Below are positions 8,701 to 16,374 of a stretch of DNA of 40,063 bases, one piece after another (the stretch's first letter is position 1; each line of letters begins with the position of its first letter). The DNA is from an uncultured Lachnospiraceae bacterium (GTDB taxonomy: Bacteria > Bacillota > Clostridia > Lachnospirales > Lachnospiraceae). Location: contig CAMEJJ010000024.1 of assembly GCA_945919795.1 (NCBI GenBank), positions 1-40,063 on the forward strand, read 5' to 3'. Both the position numbers and the translations under genes were made by a program. The notes beneath the pieces are model-generated. The model was not told where the DNA came from. It saw only the letters and a list, made by a program, of their open reading frames with translations, and searched no databases.

Positions 8701-9279
8701 GACGAGAACACCAGTCATCATTCACTCCGTGTTGCTGAATATTCCGTTATGATTGCAAAAGAATGCGGAATGTCGGATGAAGATTGTGAAAATCTCCGGA
8801 AAATTGCTATGTTGCATGACATCGGTAAAATTGGTATTCCGGACCGAATTTTAAATAAGCCTGCGAAACTGACCGATGAAGAATATGAGATTATGAAGTC
8901 GCATGTAACAAAGGGTGCGGAAGTGTTAAAAGACTTTACCCTGATTGATCATGCTGCGGAAGGCACTCTGTATCATCATGAACGATATGATGGAACCGGT
9001 TATGTCAGTGGTCTGAAAGGAGAAGAAATTCCGCTTAATGCGAGAATTATCGGTATCGCGGATGCATTTGATGCGATGACTTCCAATCGTGTATATCGTA
9101 AAAAACAGGATTTAGGATATGTTTTGGGCGAATTGAAAAAAGGTCGGGGAACACAGTTTGATCCTAAACTGGTAGATATTCTTCTGAATTTAATTGAAAA
9201 TGGAAAAATAAATGTGGATCAACTCTTCCATGAAGTGGAAAAGAGCGGATTTGATAATCAGAAAGGAGAAGAGGCATGA
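5728..9279 (+). CDS. ECF-S-like membrane domain + 14-blade propeller + Y_Y_Y + HD-GYP sensor protein
   Basis: This is a 1183-residue membrane sensor. Residues 1-200 form about six hydrophobic helices resembling an ECF-transporter S component (LWLDSFGTVLAAYVLGP, GAIVGLTNNIIY). A hydrophobic segment near 200-215 leads out of the cell. Residues 219-811 hold about 14 repeats of the type DGxLWIGTxxGLYRY, enough for two seven-blade propellers, and then a Y_Y_Y-like domain (about 822-925, YYLEGFD, NLPSGNYKFHI). One membrane helix (931-951) leads to a short linker and a cytoplasmic HD-GYP domain (988-1168) with HS at 998, HD at 1030-1031 and HHERYDGTGY from 1083. The expected activity is c-di-GMP hydrolysis; GYP reads GYV here. 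Start ATG 5728 has GAGGG upstream. Its stop overlaps the start of the BMP gene. The architecture is clear; the ligand is unknown. Confidence 0.85.
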   Translation: MKLRKAYQIAMFVAVCILINYFGKSIATSMQLPLWLDSFGTVLAAYVLGPVCGAIVGLTNNIIYGFQDPIAYLYGLTSIAIGIAAGLFAKRKYFEDVFHTLSASVVVTLISVVISSAFNICFYNGNTGNLWGDGAILYLQERNFPSIIAYFTGEFYVDFLDKCIILIALYLLIRVVRFYRNKKLHKSVLHSLMFILISTGVFGFARPVDAKEAEDDSGNYVQTVYNRDNGLPCGTANTVVQTNDGILWIGTYAGLYRYNGSEIVRVDEFDTVKNVNCLYVDEEGRLWIGTNDNGLAICINGKLANVVDEDDGLPSNSVRSIVQGAQGQYYVGTTDEMQIVSLSGGLNLCNTIDEIHYAVSLTADESGNVCAVDSQGCLYLIQDEKVARKVEINSESRQYTCAKFGPDGLLYCGTSANNLEIFEVADNTLKKKSVRFCSTLQYLNSIYFDEDGKLFVCADNGVGYLDDDNEFVMISTGGFNNSIDNMTMDYQGNMWFASSRMGLLRLCSSNITNFYKMAGMENKMVNSMTRYQDDLYVGTDSGLDIIDTEEMNPIFNELTEALEGTRIRCVKTDANGSLWICTYGKGVWEVTDQEIYEYNSQNSSVGDWARLVLPLSDGTVAVATESGVSYIADHKETHTFTYNVDLSNTMILSLLELKDSSLLVGTDGGGMVLIKNQEVVKTFTRADSGLTSNVILRTVADEKENGVFIITSNGICYMDAKQEIRDLKNIPYYNNYDLIVSEDGRLFILGSAGIYVVNRDELLSGETINYELIDANLGLTDSLTANSWNYIEDGYLYLSCATGVYGMAFDSYQDEAKSYRMMVSSVQLDGESYEVERGETIEIGRDVNKIEIFPEVINFTLENPYVQYYLEGFDEKKTVVLQSDLSSIVYTNLPSGNYKFHIAVLDRTQKKMLEESVYAISKEKAICDNDWFTVYMIVVLVMAVAWLTWFLMRTQIQRTLDMQRKEIAFAKRQIEMGNETILAIARTVDAKDENTSHHSLRVAEYSVMIAKECGMSDEDCENLRKIAMLHDIGKIGIPDRILNKPAKLTDEEYEIMKSHVTKGAEVLKDFTLIDHAAEGTLYHHERYDGTGYVSGLKGEEIPLNARIIGIADAFDAMTSNRVYRKKQDLGYVLGELKKGRGTQFDPKLVDILLNLIENGKINVDQLFHEVEKSGFDNQKGEEA

Positions 9280-10478
9280 GAAAGAAATATTTCGTTACTG
9301 CAATCACTTCACTTCTGTTCATTTTATTCTTTGCATTTATTCAATTTGTATTGGTTGATAAAGAAGAAGAGAAAGAGACTGTCCGTGTGGGGTTTCTCTA
9401 TGTTGGTGATGCAGGAACACCTTATACCAATAATTTTATCAAAGCCCAGAACGATATCAAAAAAGAATATGGAGACCGGGTTGAAATTATCGTAAAAGAA
9501 AACATTGCGGAAGGAAATGAAGAGGGTGCACTAAACGAACTCGTAAATGAAAAGTGCCAAATTATTTTTTCCAGCAGTTATGGATATGGTAATACTGTGA
9601 AACAATTTGCCGAAAAATATCCGGAAATAGAGTTTTGTCAGGCAACCTGTAGTAATGCAAATGAAGAACCGTTTTTGGATAACTATCATACATTTATGGG
9701 GCATATTTATGAAGGACGTTTCGTGACCGGTGTTGTGGCGGGCATGAAGTTAAAAGAGATGATTGAAAAAGATCAGATTACGCCGCAGGAGGCTAAAGTC
9801 GGATATGTTGCCGCTTTCCCATATGCCGAAGTCATTTCCGGATATACAGCTTTTTTCATGGGAGTTCGTTCTGTTGTAGATACTGCGACGATGGAAGTTC
9901 AATACACGAATACCTGGAGCAATTATCGTATTGAAAAAAGTGTGGCCAGACAGATGATAGAAGACGGTTGTGTAATTATTTCCCAACATTCGGATACAAC
10001 CGGACCGGCTGTTGCCTGCGAACAGGAAAAAGGAAGTCGTGAGGTTTATCATGTGGGATACAATCAGAGTATGATTGATGTGGCACCGACAACATCCTTA
10101 ATCAGTTGCAGGATTAACTGGTCGCCGTATTGTTTGAAGGCAGTGGAAGCCGTCATGAACGATAAAAAGATTGAAGATATGTTTGGGAGCGGAGTCAACA
10201 AAAACGATGTCGGAGCCGGTTTTACGGATGAATGGGTAGAACTATTAGAAATGAATAAGAGTATCATTGCGGCTGGTACAGAACAAAGAGTAGAGAATTG
10301 TATCAAAGCTTTGGAAAATGACTCTTTACATGTTTTTGTAGGAAATTATACGGGAACCGATCCGTTTAACCCGAAAGATACCTATGATTTAAATGTGGAA
10401 TACAAAGAAAATGAAACCTCTAGTGCACCGACATTCCACTATGTCCTGGATGATGTCATAACAGTGAGGGAAGAGTAA
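9276..10478 (+). CDS. Membrane-anchored BMP-family (PnrA-like) binding protein
   Basis: A 400-residue protein with one N-terminal hydrophobic segment (residues 8-28) and then a BMP/PnrA-type periplasmic-binding fold. Recognisable parts are VRVGFLYVGDAGTPY, the IIFSSSYGYGNTVKQFAEKYP segment, the TFMGHIYEGRFVTGVVAG stretch typical of the family, KVGYVAAFPYAEVISGY, and the ISQHSDTTGPA segment lining the ligand cleft. Known members bind purine nucleosides or autoinducer-like ligands for ABC import. There is no lipobox cysteine, so it is held by an uncleaved signal anchor, and no ABC transporter gene lies nearby. Its ATG overlaps the stop of the HD-GYP gene (ATGA), which implies translational coupling and a joint sensory role; that role is inference. 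Confidence 0.87.
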   Translation: MRKKYFVTAITSLLFILFFAFIQFVLVDKEEEKETVRVGFLYVGDAGTPYTNNFIKAQNDIKKEYGDRVEIIVKENIAEGNEEGALNELVNEKCQIIFSSSYGYGNTVKQFAEKYPEIEFCQATCSNANEEPFLDNYHTFMGHIYEGRFVTGVVAGMKLKEMIEKDQITPQEAKVGYVAAFPYAEVISGYTAFFMGVRSVVDTATMEVQYTNTWSNYRIEKSVARQMIEDGCVIISQHSDTTGPAVACEQEKGSREVYHVGYNQSMIDVAPTTSLISCRINWSPYCLKAVEAVMNDKKIEDMFGSGVNKNDVGAGFTDEWVELLEMNKSIIAAGTEQRVENCIKALENDSLHVFVGNYTGTDPFNPKDTYDLNVEYKENETSSAPTFHYVLDDVITVREE

Positions 10479-10567
10479 CACACAAAAAATAATGCCGGAT
10501 TTCTTCGTTCAAAGACCTTTAGGTCTGCGTTTGAAATCCGGCATTTAATATATACTTTGTGTGTTAC
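10475..10567. terminator. Nested palindrome, bidirectional terminator and repeat copy A
   Basis: AATGCCGGATTTC (10491-10503) pairs perfectly with GAAATCCGGCATT (10533-10545). Inside it AGACCT pairs with AGGTCT. Outside it GTAACACACAAA (10475-10486), which includes the BMP stop codon, pairs with TTTGTGTGTTAC (10556-10567). A run of A precedes and T-rich bases follow, so it can terminate both the BMP transcript and the convergent DUF1846 transcript. The core is nearly identical to the centre of the large palindrome at 27377-27682, and similarity extends to about 10600. Confidence 0.8.
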
Positions 10568-10651
10568 TGACACTTAGAATTACTAGAAAAGTTTGTTTTA
10601 TCCGACACAGATAGTTGCCGTCGCCACATCTCCTAAAGAATGTGGTAAAGC

Positions 10652-12142
10652 CTAAGATTTATGGTACAATCTTTCTTCCTCTTCATAGCGTGGTTCACAG
10701 GTTAGCTGAATACCAAGTCTTTTGAACATTTTGTCATCGACAGAAGATAGGATGACAGTGGAATGCGCATCACATCCGTTTAATTTTGGAAGTTGCTCTA
10801 AGGCTTTGGCAGCAAGCGCATTATCGGCGGCGGAAGTGGAAAGTGCAATCAGTATTTCGTCGGTATGAAGACGGGGATTGCGGCTACCTAAATAATCTGT
10901 TTTCAGCTTCTGAATAGGCGCGATGGATGTTGCGGATACTAAATCCACTTCATGATCAATTCCGGCCAGTTCTTTTAAAGCATTTAATAAAGCTGATGCA
11001 GAGGCACCGAGGAGATTTCCGGTTTTTCCTGTAACGACTTTTCCGTCGGGAAGTTCTATGGCGACAGCCGGATGACCTCCGGTCTGTTCTGACCTTTGTG
11101 CAGCTGCTGTTACGACCTGACGATACGATGTGGAAATGCCGGCCTGATTCATTAACAGCTCAAGTTTATATAAGTCATCCTTAGCTACACCGTTGATGCG
11201 CTGTTCACACAGGCATTTATAATATCTGCGGATGATTTCACATTTGGAAGCTTCGCGGCAGGCTTCATCGTCTACAATACAATTGCCGGCCATATTAACT
11301 CCCATATCTGTAGGAGATTTATAGATACTTTCGCCGGAAATCATTTCAAGCATGGATTCCACAACTGGAAAAATTTCAATATCCCGGTTGTAGTTTACAG
11401 TAGTCTGACCGTAGGCTTCCAAGTGAAAAGGATCAATCATATTGACATCATTTAAGTCTGCGGTTGCTGCTTCATAAGCTAAGTTAACCGGATGCTTTAA
11501 CGGAATGTTCCAGATTGGGAAAGTTTCGAATTTGGCATATCCGGCTTTGATTCCAAGCTTGTATTCATGATAAAGCTGGGAAAGGCAGGTTGCCATTTTT
11601 CCGCTTCCGGGTCCGGGAGCCGTGATGACGACTAAAGGTCGTTCAGTCTCAATATAATCATTTTTTCCGTAGCCTTCGTCACTTACAATTTTTGCGACAT
11701 CATTGGGATAGCCTGAAATTTTATAATGACGATAGGATTTGATACCAAGATCATGCAATTTTTTTTCGAATAATTCAGCCTGGGGCTGTGCAGCATATTT
11801 CGTCAGACAGACACTGCCGACAAAAAGACCTCTGCTTGAAAATGCATCGATGAGTCGTAATACGTCAAGATCATAGGTAATTCCGTAGTCGCCACGAATT
11901 TTATTGCTTTCAATATCTTCGGCACTGATGACAATTACGATTTCTGCCTGGTCTTTTAACTGTAACAGCATCTGTAATTTGGAATCAGGCTCAAATCCGG
12001 GTAATACTCTGGATGCATGGTAATCATCAAATAATTTACCGCCGAATTCCAAATAAAGCTTGTTATCAAATTTTTTAATTCTTTCACGGATATGCTCGGA
12101 TTGCATGGAAAGATATTTGTTGTTATCAAATCCTTTTTTCAT
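10652..12142 (-). CDS. DUF1846 domain-containing protein
   Basis: A 496-residue soluble protein of the DUF1846 family, full length by comparison with the family. It begins MKKGFDNNKYLSMQSEHIRE, carries a VVITAPGPGSGKMATCLSQL segment near residue 170 that looks like a phosphate-binding loop (GPGSGK), then ETFPIWNIPLKHPVNLAYEAATADL and later GKVVTGKTGNLLGASASALLNAL. A member from Streptococcus pneumoniae has been crystallised, but no firm biochemical role is known to me; nucleotide binding is inferred from the loop. It starts 11 bases after the pyrG stop codon on the same strand, so the two form an operon. Confidence 0.9.
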   Translation of the reverse strand: MKKGFDNNKYLSMQSEHIRERIKKFDNKLYLEFGGKLFDDYHASRVLPGFEPDSKLQMLLQLKDQAEIVIVISAEDIESNKIRGDYGITYDLDVLRLIDAFSSRGLFVGSVCLTKYAAQPQAELFEKKLHDLGIKSYRHYKISGYPNDVAKIVSDEGYGKNDYIETERPLVVITAPGPGSGKMATCLSQLYHEYKLGIKAGYAKFETFPIWNIPLKHPVNLAYEAATADLNDVNMIDPFHLEAYGQTTVNYNRDIEIFPVVESMLEMISGESIYKSPTDMGVNMAGNCIVDDEACREASKCEIIRRYYKCLCEQRINGVAKDDLYKLELLMNQAGISTSYRQVVTAAAQRSEQTGGHPAVAIELPDGKVVTGKTGNLLGASASALLNALKELAGIDHEVDLVSATSIAPIQKLKTDYLGSRNPRLHTDEILIALSTSAADNALAAKALEQLPKLNGCDAHSTVILSSVDDKMFKRLGIQLTCEPRYEEEERLYHKS

Positions 12143-12153
12143 GTGAATATTCC

Positions 12154-13761
12154 TTATAGTTGACTATGTTTTAAAGCCGCCTCGACAAAGCCCCTGAATA
12201 AGGGATGCGGTCTGTTTGGTCTTGATTTAAACTCAGGATGAGCTTGTGTTGCAATAAAAAACGGATGCGAAGGAAGTTCGCACATTTCGACAATTCGTCC
12301 GTCCGGAGAAATGCCGGAAAGCTTAAGCCCTTTTTTCGTTAAATCTTCACGGAAATCATTATTGACTTCATAACGATGTCTGTGTCTTTCATGAATGGTT
12401 TCGGTTCCGTATAACCGATAAGCCAGTGAATCTTGATCCAGAATACAAGGATAAGAACCAAGTCTTAAAGTTCCACCGATATCTACCACGCCGTTTTGAT
12501 CCGGCATGAGAGAAATCACGGGATGTTTGGTATCGGGATCAAATTCTACGGTATGCGCATCGGAATAGCCGATGACATTTCGGGCATACTCAACGATAGA
12601 AAGCTGCATGCCAAGGCACAGTCCTAAGAATGGAACATTGTGCTCGCGCGCATATTTTATCGCTGTAATTTTTCCTTCTATACCGCGGAAGCCAAAACCT
12701 CCGGGAACTAAAATGCCATCAACATCACCTAACAAATCCGAAACGGTATCATCCGTAACGGTCTCGGAATCAATCCACTTGATATTGACGGTTGTACGCG
12801 CATAAATACCGCCGTGCTTTAATGCTTCTACGACACTTAAATAGGCATCATGCAACTGAATATATTTTCCAACCAGAGCAACAGTTACTTCATGGTTGGG
12901 ATTGTGCAATAAATCTACCATTTGAATCCAGTCGGATAAATCGGGTTCTTTACAGTCCAGATGCAGGGCTTTGCAGACAACATCTGCAAGTTTTTCCTTT
13001 TCCATTGCAAGCGGTGCTTCATATAAATAAGGAACATCCAGATTCTGCAATACACAGTTGGTCGGAACATTACAAAACAGAGCAATCTTGTCTTTAATCT
13101 GCTGATCAAGCGGATGTTCACTCCGACAGACAATGATATCCGGCCAAATTCCCATACCCTGAAGTTCTTTGACGGAAGCCTGTGTAGGTTTTGTTTTCAT
13201 TTCTTCCGATGCTTTCAGGTAAGGAATTAGAGTAACATGGATGAGAATGGCATTTTCATGTCCAACCTCATGCTGAAACTGACGAATGGATTCCAAAAAC
13301 GGCTGACTTTCAATGTCGCCGACCGTTCCACCGACTTCAATGATTGCGATATGCATCTCATCGTCTTTGTCATTTCGGTAAAAACGGCTTTTAATCTCAT
13401 TTGTAATATGAGGGATAACCTGAACAGTACCACCGCCATAATCTCCGTGGCGTTCTTTCTGTAATACAGACCAGTATACTTTACCGGTTGTAACGTTGGA
13501 ATTTTTGTCAAGATTCTCGTCAATAAATCTTTCGTAATGACCTAAGTCAAGGTCTGTCTCAATTCCATCGTCGGTAACATATACTTCGCCATGCTGAATT
13601 GGATTCATGGTACCGGGGTCAATATTGATGTAAGGATCAAACTTCTGCATTGTCACAGTGTAACCACGTGCTTTTAAGAGTCTGCCCAAAGATGCTGCGG
13701 TAATGCCTTTTCCCAGTCCGGATACGACACCACCAGTTACGAATACGTACTTAACTGCCAT
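12154..13761 (-). CDS. pyrG: CTP synthase
   Basis: A 535-residue enzyme that makes CTP from UTP, ATP and glutamine in the cytosol. The N-terminal synthetase domain starts with [17 protein letters not shown], including the P-loop, followed by [15 protein letters not shown] and GEVYVTDDG. The C-terminal class I glutamine amidotransferase domain shows the oxyanion stretch GGFGFRG, the nucleophile cysteine in GLCLGMQ and the His-Glu pair in HPEFKSRP. The length is typical. GGAGG lies upstream of the ATG on the minus strand. The Bacillus-type attenuator with a 5' GGGC run was looked for and not seen. DUF1846 is the downstream partner. Confidence 0.98.
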   Translation of the reverse strand: MAVKYVFVTGGVVSGLGKGITAASLGRLLKARGYTVTMQKFDPYINIDPGTMNPIQHGEVYVTDDGIETDLDLGHYERFIDENLDKNSNVTTGKVYWSVLQKERHGDYGGGTVQVIPHITNEIKSRFYRNDKDDEMHIAIIEVGGTVGDIESQPFLESIRQFQHEVGHENAILIHVTLIPYLKASEEMKTKPTQASVKELQGMGIWPDIIVCRSEHPLDQQIKDKIALFCNVPTNCVLQNLDVPYLYEAPLAMEKEKLADVVCKALHLDCKEPDLSDWIQMVDLLHNPNHEVTVALVGKYIQLHDAYLSVVEALKHGGIYARTTVNIKWIDSETVTDDTVSDLLGDVDGILVPGGFGFRGIEGKITAIKYAREHNVPFLGLCLGMQLSIVEYARNVIGYSDAHTVEFDPDTKHPVISLMPDQNGVVDIGGTLRLGSYPCILDQDSLAYRLYGTETIHERHRHRYEVNNDFREDLTKKGLKLSGISPDGRIVEMCELPSHPFFIATQAHPEFKSRPNRPHPLFRGFVEAALKHSQL

Positions 13762-14029
13762 AAACTAGTCCTCCTAACATACACAGTATTATACAATGAG
13801 TCAATTCTAAAATCTAGAATGAGTATTGATTTTTTGCAGATTTTTTTTAAAAACTCACTTTTCGGATTTGTGTTCCCAAAATATATCTTTGTCCGCCGGC
13901 TTTTACGAGGTTTCGTGTTTTTCTTAGCGGCATGAGCGAACAAAAACAATGACCGGTTTAACACAAATTCAGTTGTGAGAGTTTATAGAAAATTCAGAAA
14001 CTGAGCACAGAAATTTCAAAATGTTTGTA
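13762..14029. other. Divergent intergenic region between pyrG and ftsH
   Basis: This stretch carries the ribosome site of pyrG (minus strand), a TATAAT box for pyrG at 13788-13793 with a weak -35 (TAGATT, 17-base spacer), and ATTCTA/TAGAAT as a short dyad at about 13804-13820. The remainder is T-rich with no ORF or recognisable RNA. Only the -10 box is persuasive. Confidence 0.4.
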
Positions 14030-14058
14030 TTGATTTATAACAATGCAAAATTTATAAT
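14030..14058 (+). promoter_or_regulatory. ftsH promoter
   Basis: TTGATT at 14030-14035, a 17-base spacer and a perfect TATAAT at 14053-14058. The predicted start of transcription is near 14065, giving a leader of about 20 bases that contains AAGGAGA. Confidence 0.75.
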
Positions 14059-14086
14059 AAGAACAGACTTTTTAAGGAGAATTTCA

Positions 14087-16258
14087 ATGGATAATCAAAA
14101 TAATCAGAATAATAACCCCAATAATCAAAATAATAATCAGAACGGACCACAGAAAAAGCAAAGTCTTTTTATGTTGTTGATTGCGGTTTTAATTACAATC
14201 ATGGGGATGAGCTTTTTTATGAGTTTGATGTCAGGCTCCGATTCGGAAATATCTTACAGTGAATTTTTAAAAATGGTAAAAGCCGGAGAAGTGGAAAGCG
14301 TAATCATTACGGATACGGAAATTGAGATTACGCCGAAGGAGAAAAAGGTTGACGCAAACAATAAGCCCGTTATTTCGACAAGATCGGCGACTCCCGTCAC
14401 TTACTATACCGGAAATTTGGAAGATGACAATCTTTATCAGATTTTGGACGAGAATGACGTCGAATACAAGAAAGAAATTCCGGATAATTCCGGTCTGGTT
14501 TTAAACTTTATTTTAACCTGGATTGTACCGGCATTGATTTTATATCTGCTGTTGACCTTCCTCATGAAAAAAATGGGTGGAGGAGACGGTCCGATGGGAG
14601 TCGGAAAAAGCAAGGCAAAGGTTTATGTGCAAAAAGAAACCGGTGTTACGTTTAAGGATGTTGCAGGTGAAGAAGAGGCCAAAGAATCCTTGCAGGAAGT
14701 TGTGGATTTTCTTCATAATCCTGCCAAATATACACAGATTGGTGCCAAACTTCCCAAGGGCGCTTTGCTCGTAGGACCTCCCGGTACCGGTAAGACACTT
14801 TTGGCAAAAGCTGTTGCAGGTGAGGCCCATGTGCCGTTCTTTTCTTTAACAGGCTCCGATTTTGTGGAATTATACGTAGGTGTGGGAGCTTCCCGTGTCA
14901 GAGATTTATTTAAGGAAGCTAATAAAAATGCACCTTGTATTATTTTTATCGATGAAATTGATGCTATCGGACGAAGCCGTGATTCCAAGTACGGTGGCGG
15001 TAATGAAGAAAGAGAACAGACCTTAAACCAGTTATTATCTGAAATGGACGGTTTCGATTCTTCCAAAGGTATTTTGATTTTGGCAGCAACGAACAGACCG
15101 GAAATTCTGGATAAGGCGTTGTTGCGTCCCGGTCGTTTTGACCGTCGTGTTATTGTTGAAAAACCGGATTTAAAAGGCCGTGTAGATATTTTAAAAGTTC
15201 ATTCCAAGGATGTGCTTTTAGATGAAAGTGTTGATTTGGATGAAATCGCACTGGCAACAAGCGGTGCTGTCGGTGCCGATCTTGCCAATATGGTAAATGA
15301 AGCCGCCATCAATGCGGTTAAAGAAGGACGTAAAGCTGTTTCCCAAAAAGATTTATTCGGTGCGGTTGAAGTTGTTTTGGTTGGTAAAGAAAAGAAAGAC
15401 CGCATCATGAGCCAGCAGGAAAGAAAGATTGTTTCTTATCACGAAGTTGGTCATGCGCTGATTGCGGCACTTCAGAAAAACTCCGAACCGGTTCAGAAAA
15501 TTACCATTGTACCAAGAACCATGGGAGCATTGGGATATGTCATGCAGGTTCCGGAAGAGGAAAAATATCTTAATACAGAAGCAGAGCTTCATGATATGAT
15601 TGTTGGCCTGCTTGGTGGTCGTGCGGCAGAAGATGTTGTGTTTGATACGGTTACAACCGGAGCTTCCAATGATATTGAAAAGGCAACAAGCCTTGCACGA
15701 AGCATGATTACCCGTTATGGTATGAGCAAGCATTTCGGTCTGATGGGATTAGAAACTGTGGAAAGCCAGTATTTAGACGGACGTACTTCCATGAACTGTT
15801 CCGACGTAACTGCGGCAGCAGTGGATGAAGAAGTCATGAAACTGTTAAAGTCCTGCTATAAAGAAGCAAAGACCATGATTAAAGAAAACAGAGCTATCAT
15901 GGATAAGATTGCTGCTCATCTGATCGAAAAAGAAACCATTACCGGAAAAGAATTCATGGAAATCTATTGCAAAGAAAAGGGTATTCCGGTTCCGGTTAAA
16001 GATGATGATAAAAAGCTGAAAAAAAAGGATGAGCAAGTATCTGATAGCGAGACAGATGTCATAGAAAAAGAGAACGAAGAAAAGAAAAAACAGCCGGAAA
16101 TGATGGATTTTAGGGAAGTTCTTACCGAAGTTCGAAAAGATAATGCCGAGGAAGAAAAGTCTGTTTCGGCGAATGACATTCAGAATGAAAATCCATTGGT
16201 TCAGAATGATGACAGTTCGGAAGATTCTGAGACTGAATCAAAGAACGAGCAGGAATGA
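14087..16258 (+). CDS. ftsH: ATP-dependent zinc metalloprotease FtsH
   Basis: A 723-residue membrane-anchored AAA+ protease that degrades misfolded membrane proteins and regulators. After an N- and Q-rich start of about 25 residues there are two membrane helices (about 28-48 and 140-162) flanking a small extracellular domain. The AAA domain has Walker A GPPGTGKT at 230-237, Walker B FIDEID, and the second region of homology ATNRPEILDKALLRPGRFDR. The zinc site HEVGH starts at H452 (HEAGH in most relatives), with the third ligand expected in the downstream segment. A strongly charged tail of about 100 residues, rich in E, K and S, follows the protease domain. ATG 14087 has AAGGAGA six bases upstream; the ORF reaches back to 14021, but that start overlaps the promoter. 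Confidence 0.97.
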   Translation: MDNQNNQNNNPNNQNNNQNGPQKKQSLFMLLIAVLITIMGMSFFMSLMSGSDSEISYSEFLKMVKAGEVESVIITDTEIEITPKEKKVDANNKPVISTRSATPVTYYTGNLEDDNLYQILDENDVEYKKEIPDNSGLVLNFILTWIVPALILYLLLTFLMKKMGGGDGPMGVGKSKAKVYVQKETGVTFKDVAGEEEAKESLQEVVDFLHNPAKYTQIGAKLPKGALLVGPPGTGKTLLAKAVAGEAHVPFFSLTGSDFVELYVGVGASRVRDLFKEANKNAPCIIFIDEIDAIGRSRDSKYGGGNEEREQTLNQLLSEMDGFDSSKGILILAATNRPEILDKALLRPGRFDRRVIVEKPDLKGRVDILKVHSKDVLLDESVDLDEIALATSGAVGADLANMVNEAAINAVKEGRKAVSQKDLFGAVEVVLVGKEKKDRIMSQQERKIVSYHEVGHALIAALQKNSEPVQKITIVPRTMGALGYVMQVPEEEKYLNTEAELHDMIVGLLGGRAAEDVVFDTVTTGASNDIEKATSLARSMITRYGMSKHFGLMGLETVESQYLDGRTSMNCSDVTAAAVDEEVMKLLKSCYKEAKTMIKENRAIMDKIAAHLIEKETITGKEFMEIYCKEKGIPVPVKDDDKKLKKKDEQVSDSETDVIEKENEEKKKQPEMMDFREVLTEVRKDNAEEEKSVSANDIQNENPLVQNDDSSEDSETESKNEQE

Positions 16259-16301
16259 TATTAATTGTTGGAATGATGATTGAAGAATTATAGTAATAAC
16301 T

Positions 16302-16333
16302 AAAAAAGGAGCTTTAGAAGAGCTCCTTTTTTA
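16302..16333 (+). terminator. ftsH terminator
   Basis: AAAAAAGGAGCT pairs with AGCTCCTTTTTT around the loop TTAGAAG. It is 43 bases after the ftsH stop codon and 43 bases before uvrC. Confidence 0.9.
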
Positions 16334-16374
16334 ATCAGTTTCCATTTTATTAAATCTTTCATAAGGGAAAAAAC

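Noticed and set aside
12572-13464. Plus-strand open frames opposite pyrG
   Set aside because: They lie wholly within the well-supported pyrG gene and encode no recognisable domain.
13762-13990. pyrG attenuator of the Bacillus type
   Set aside because: No GGGC initiation site and no leader terminator were found on the minus strand.
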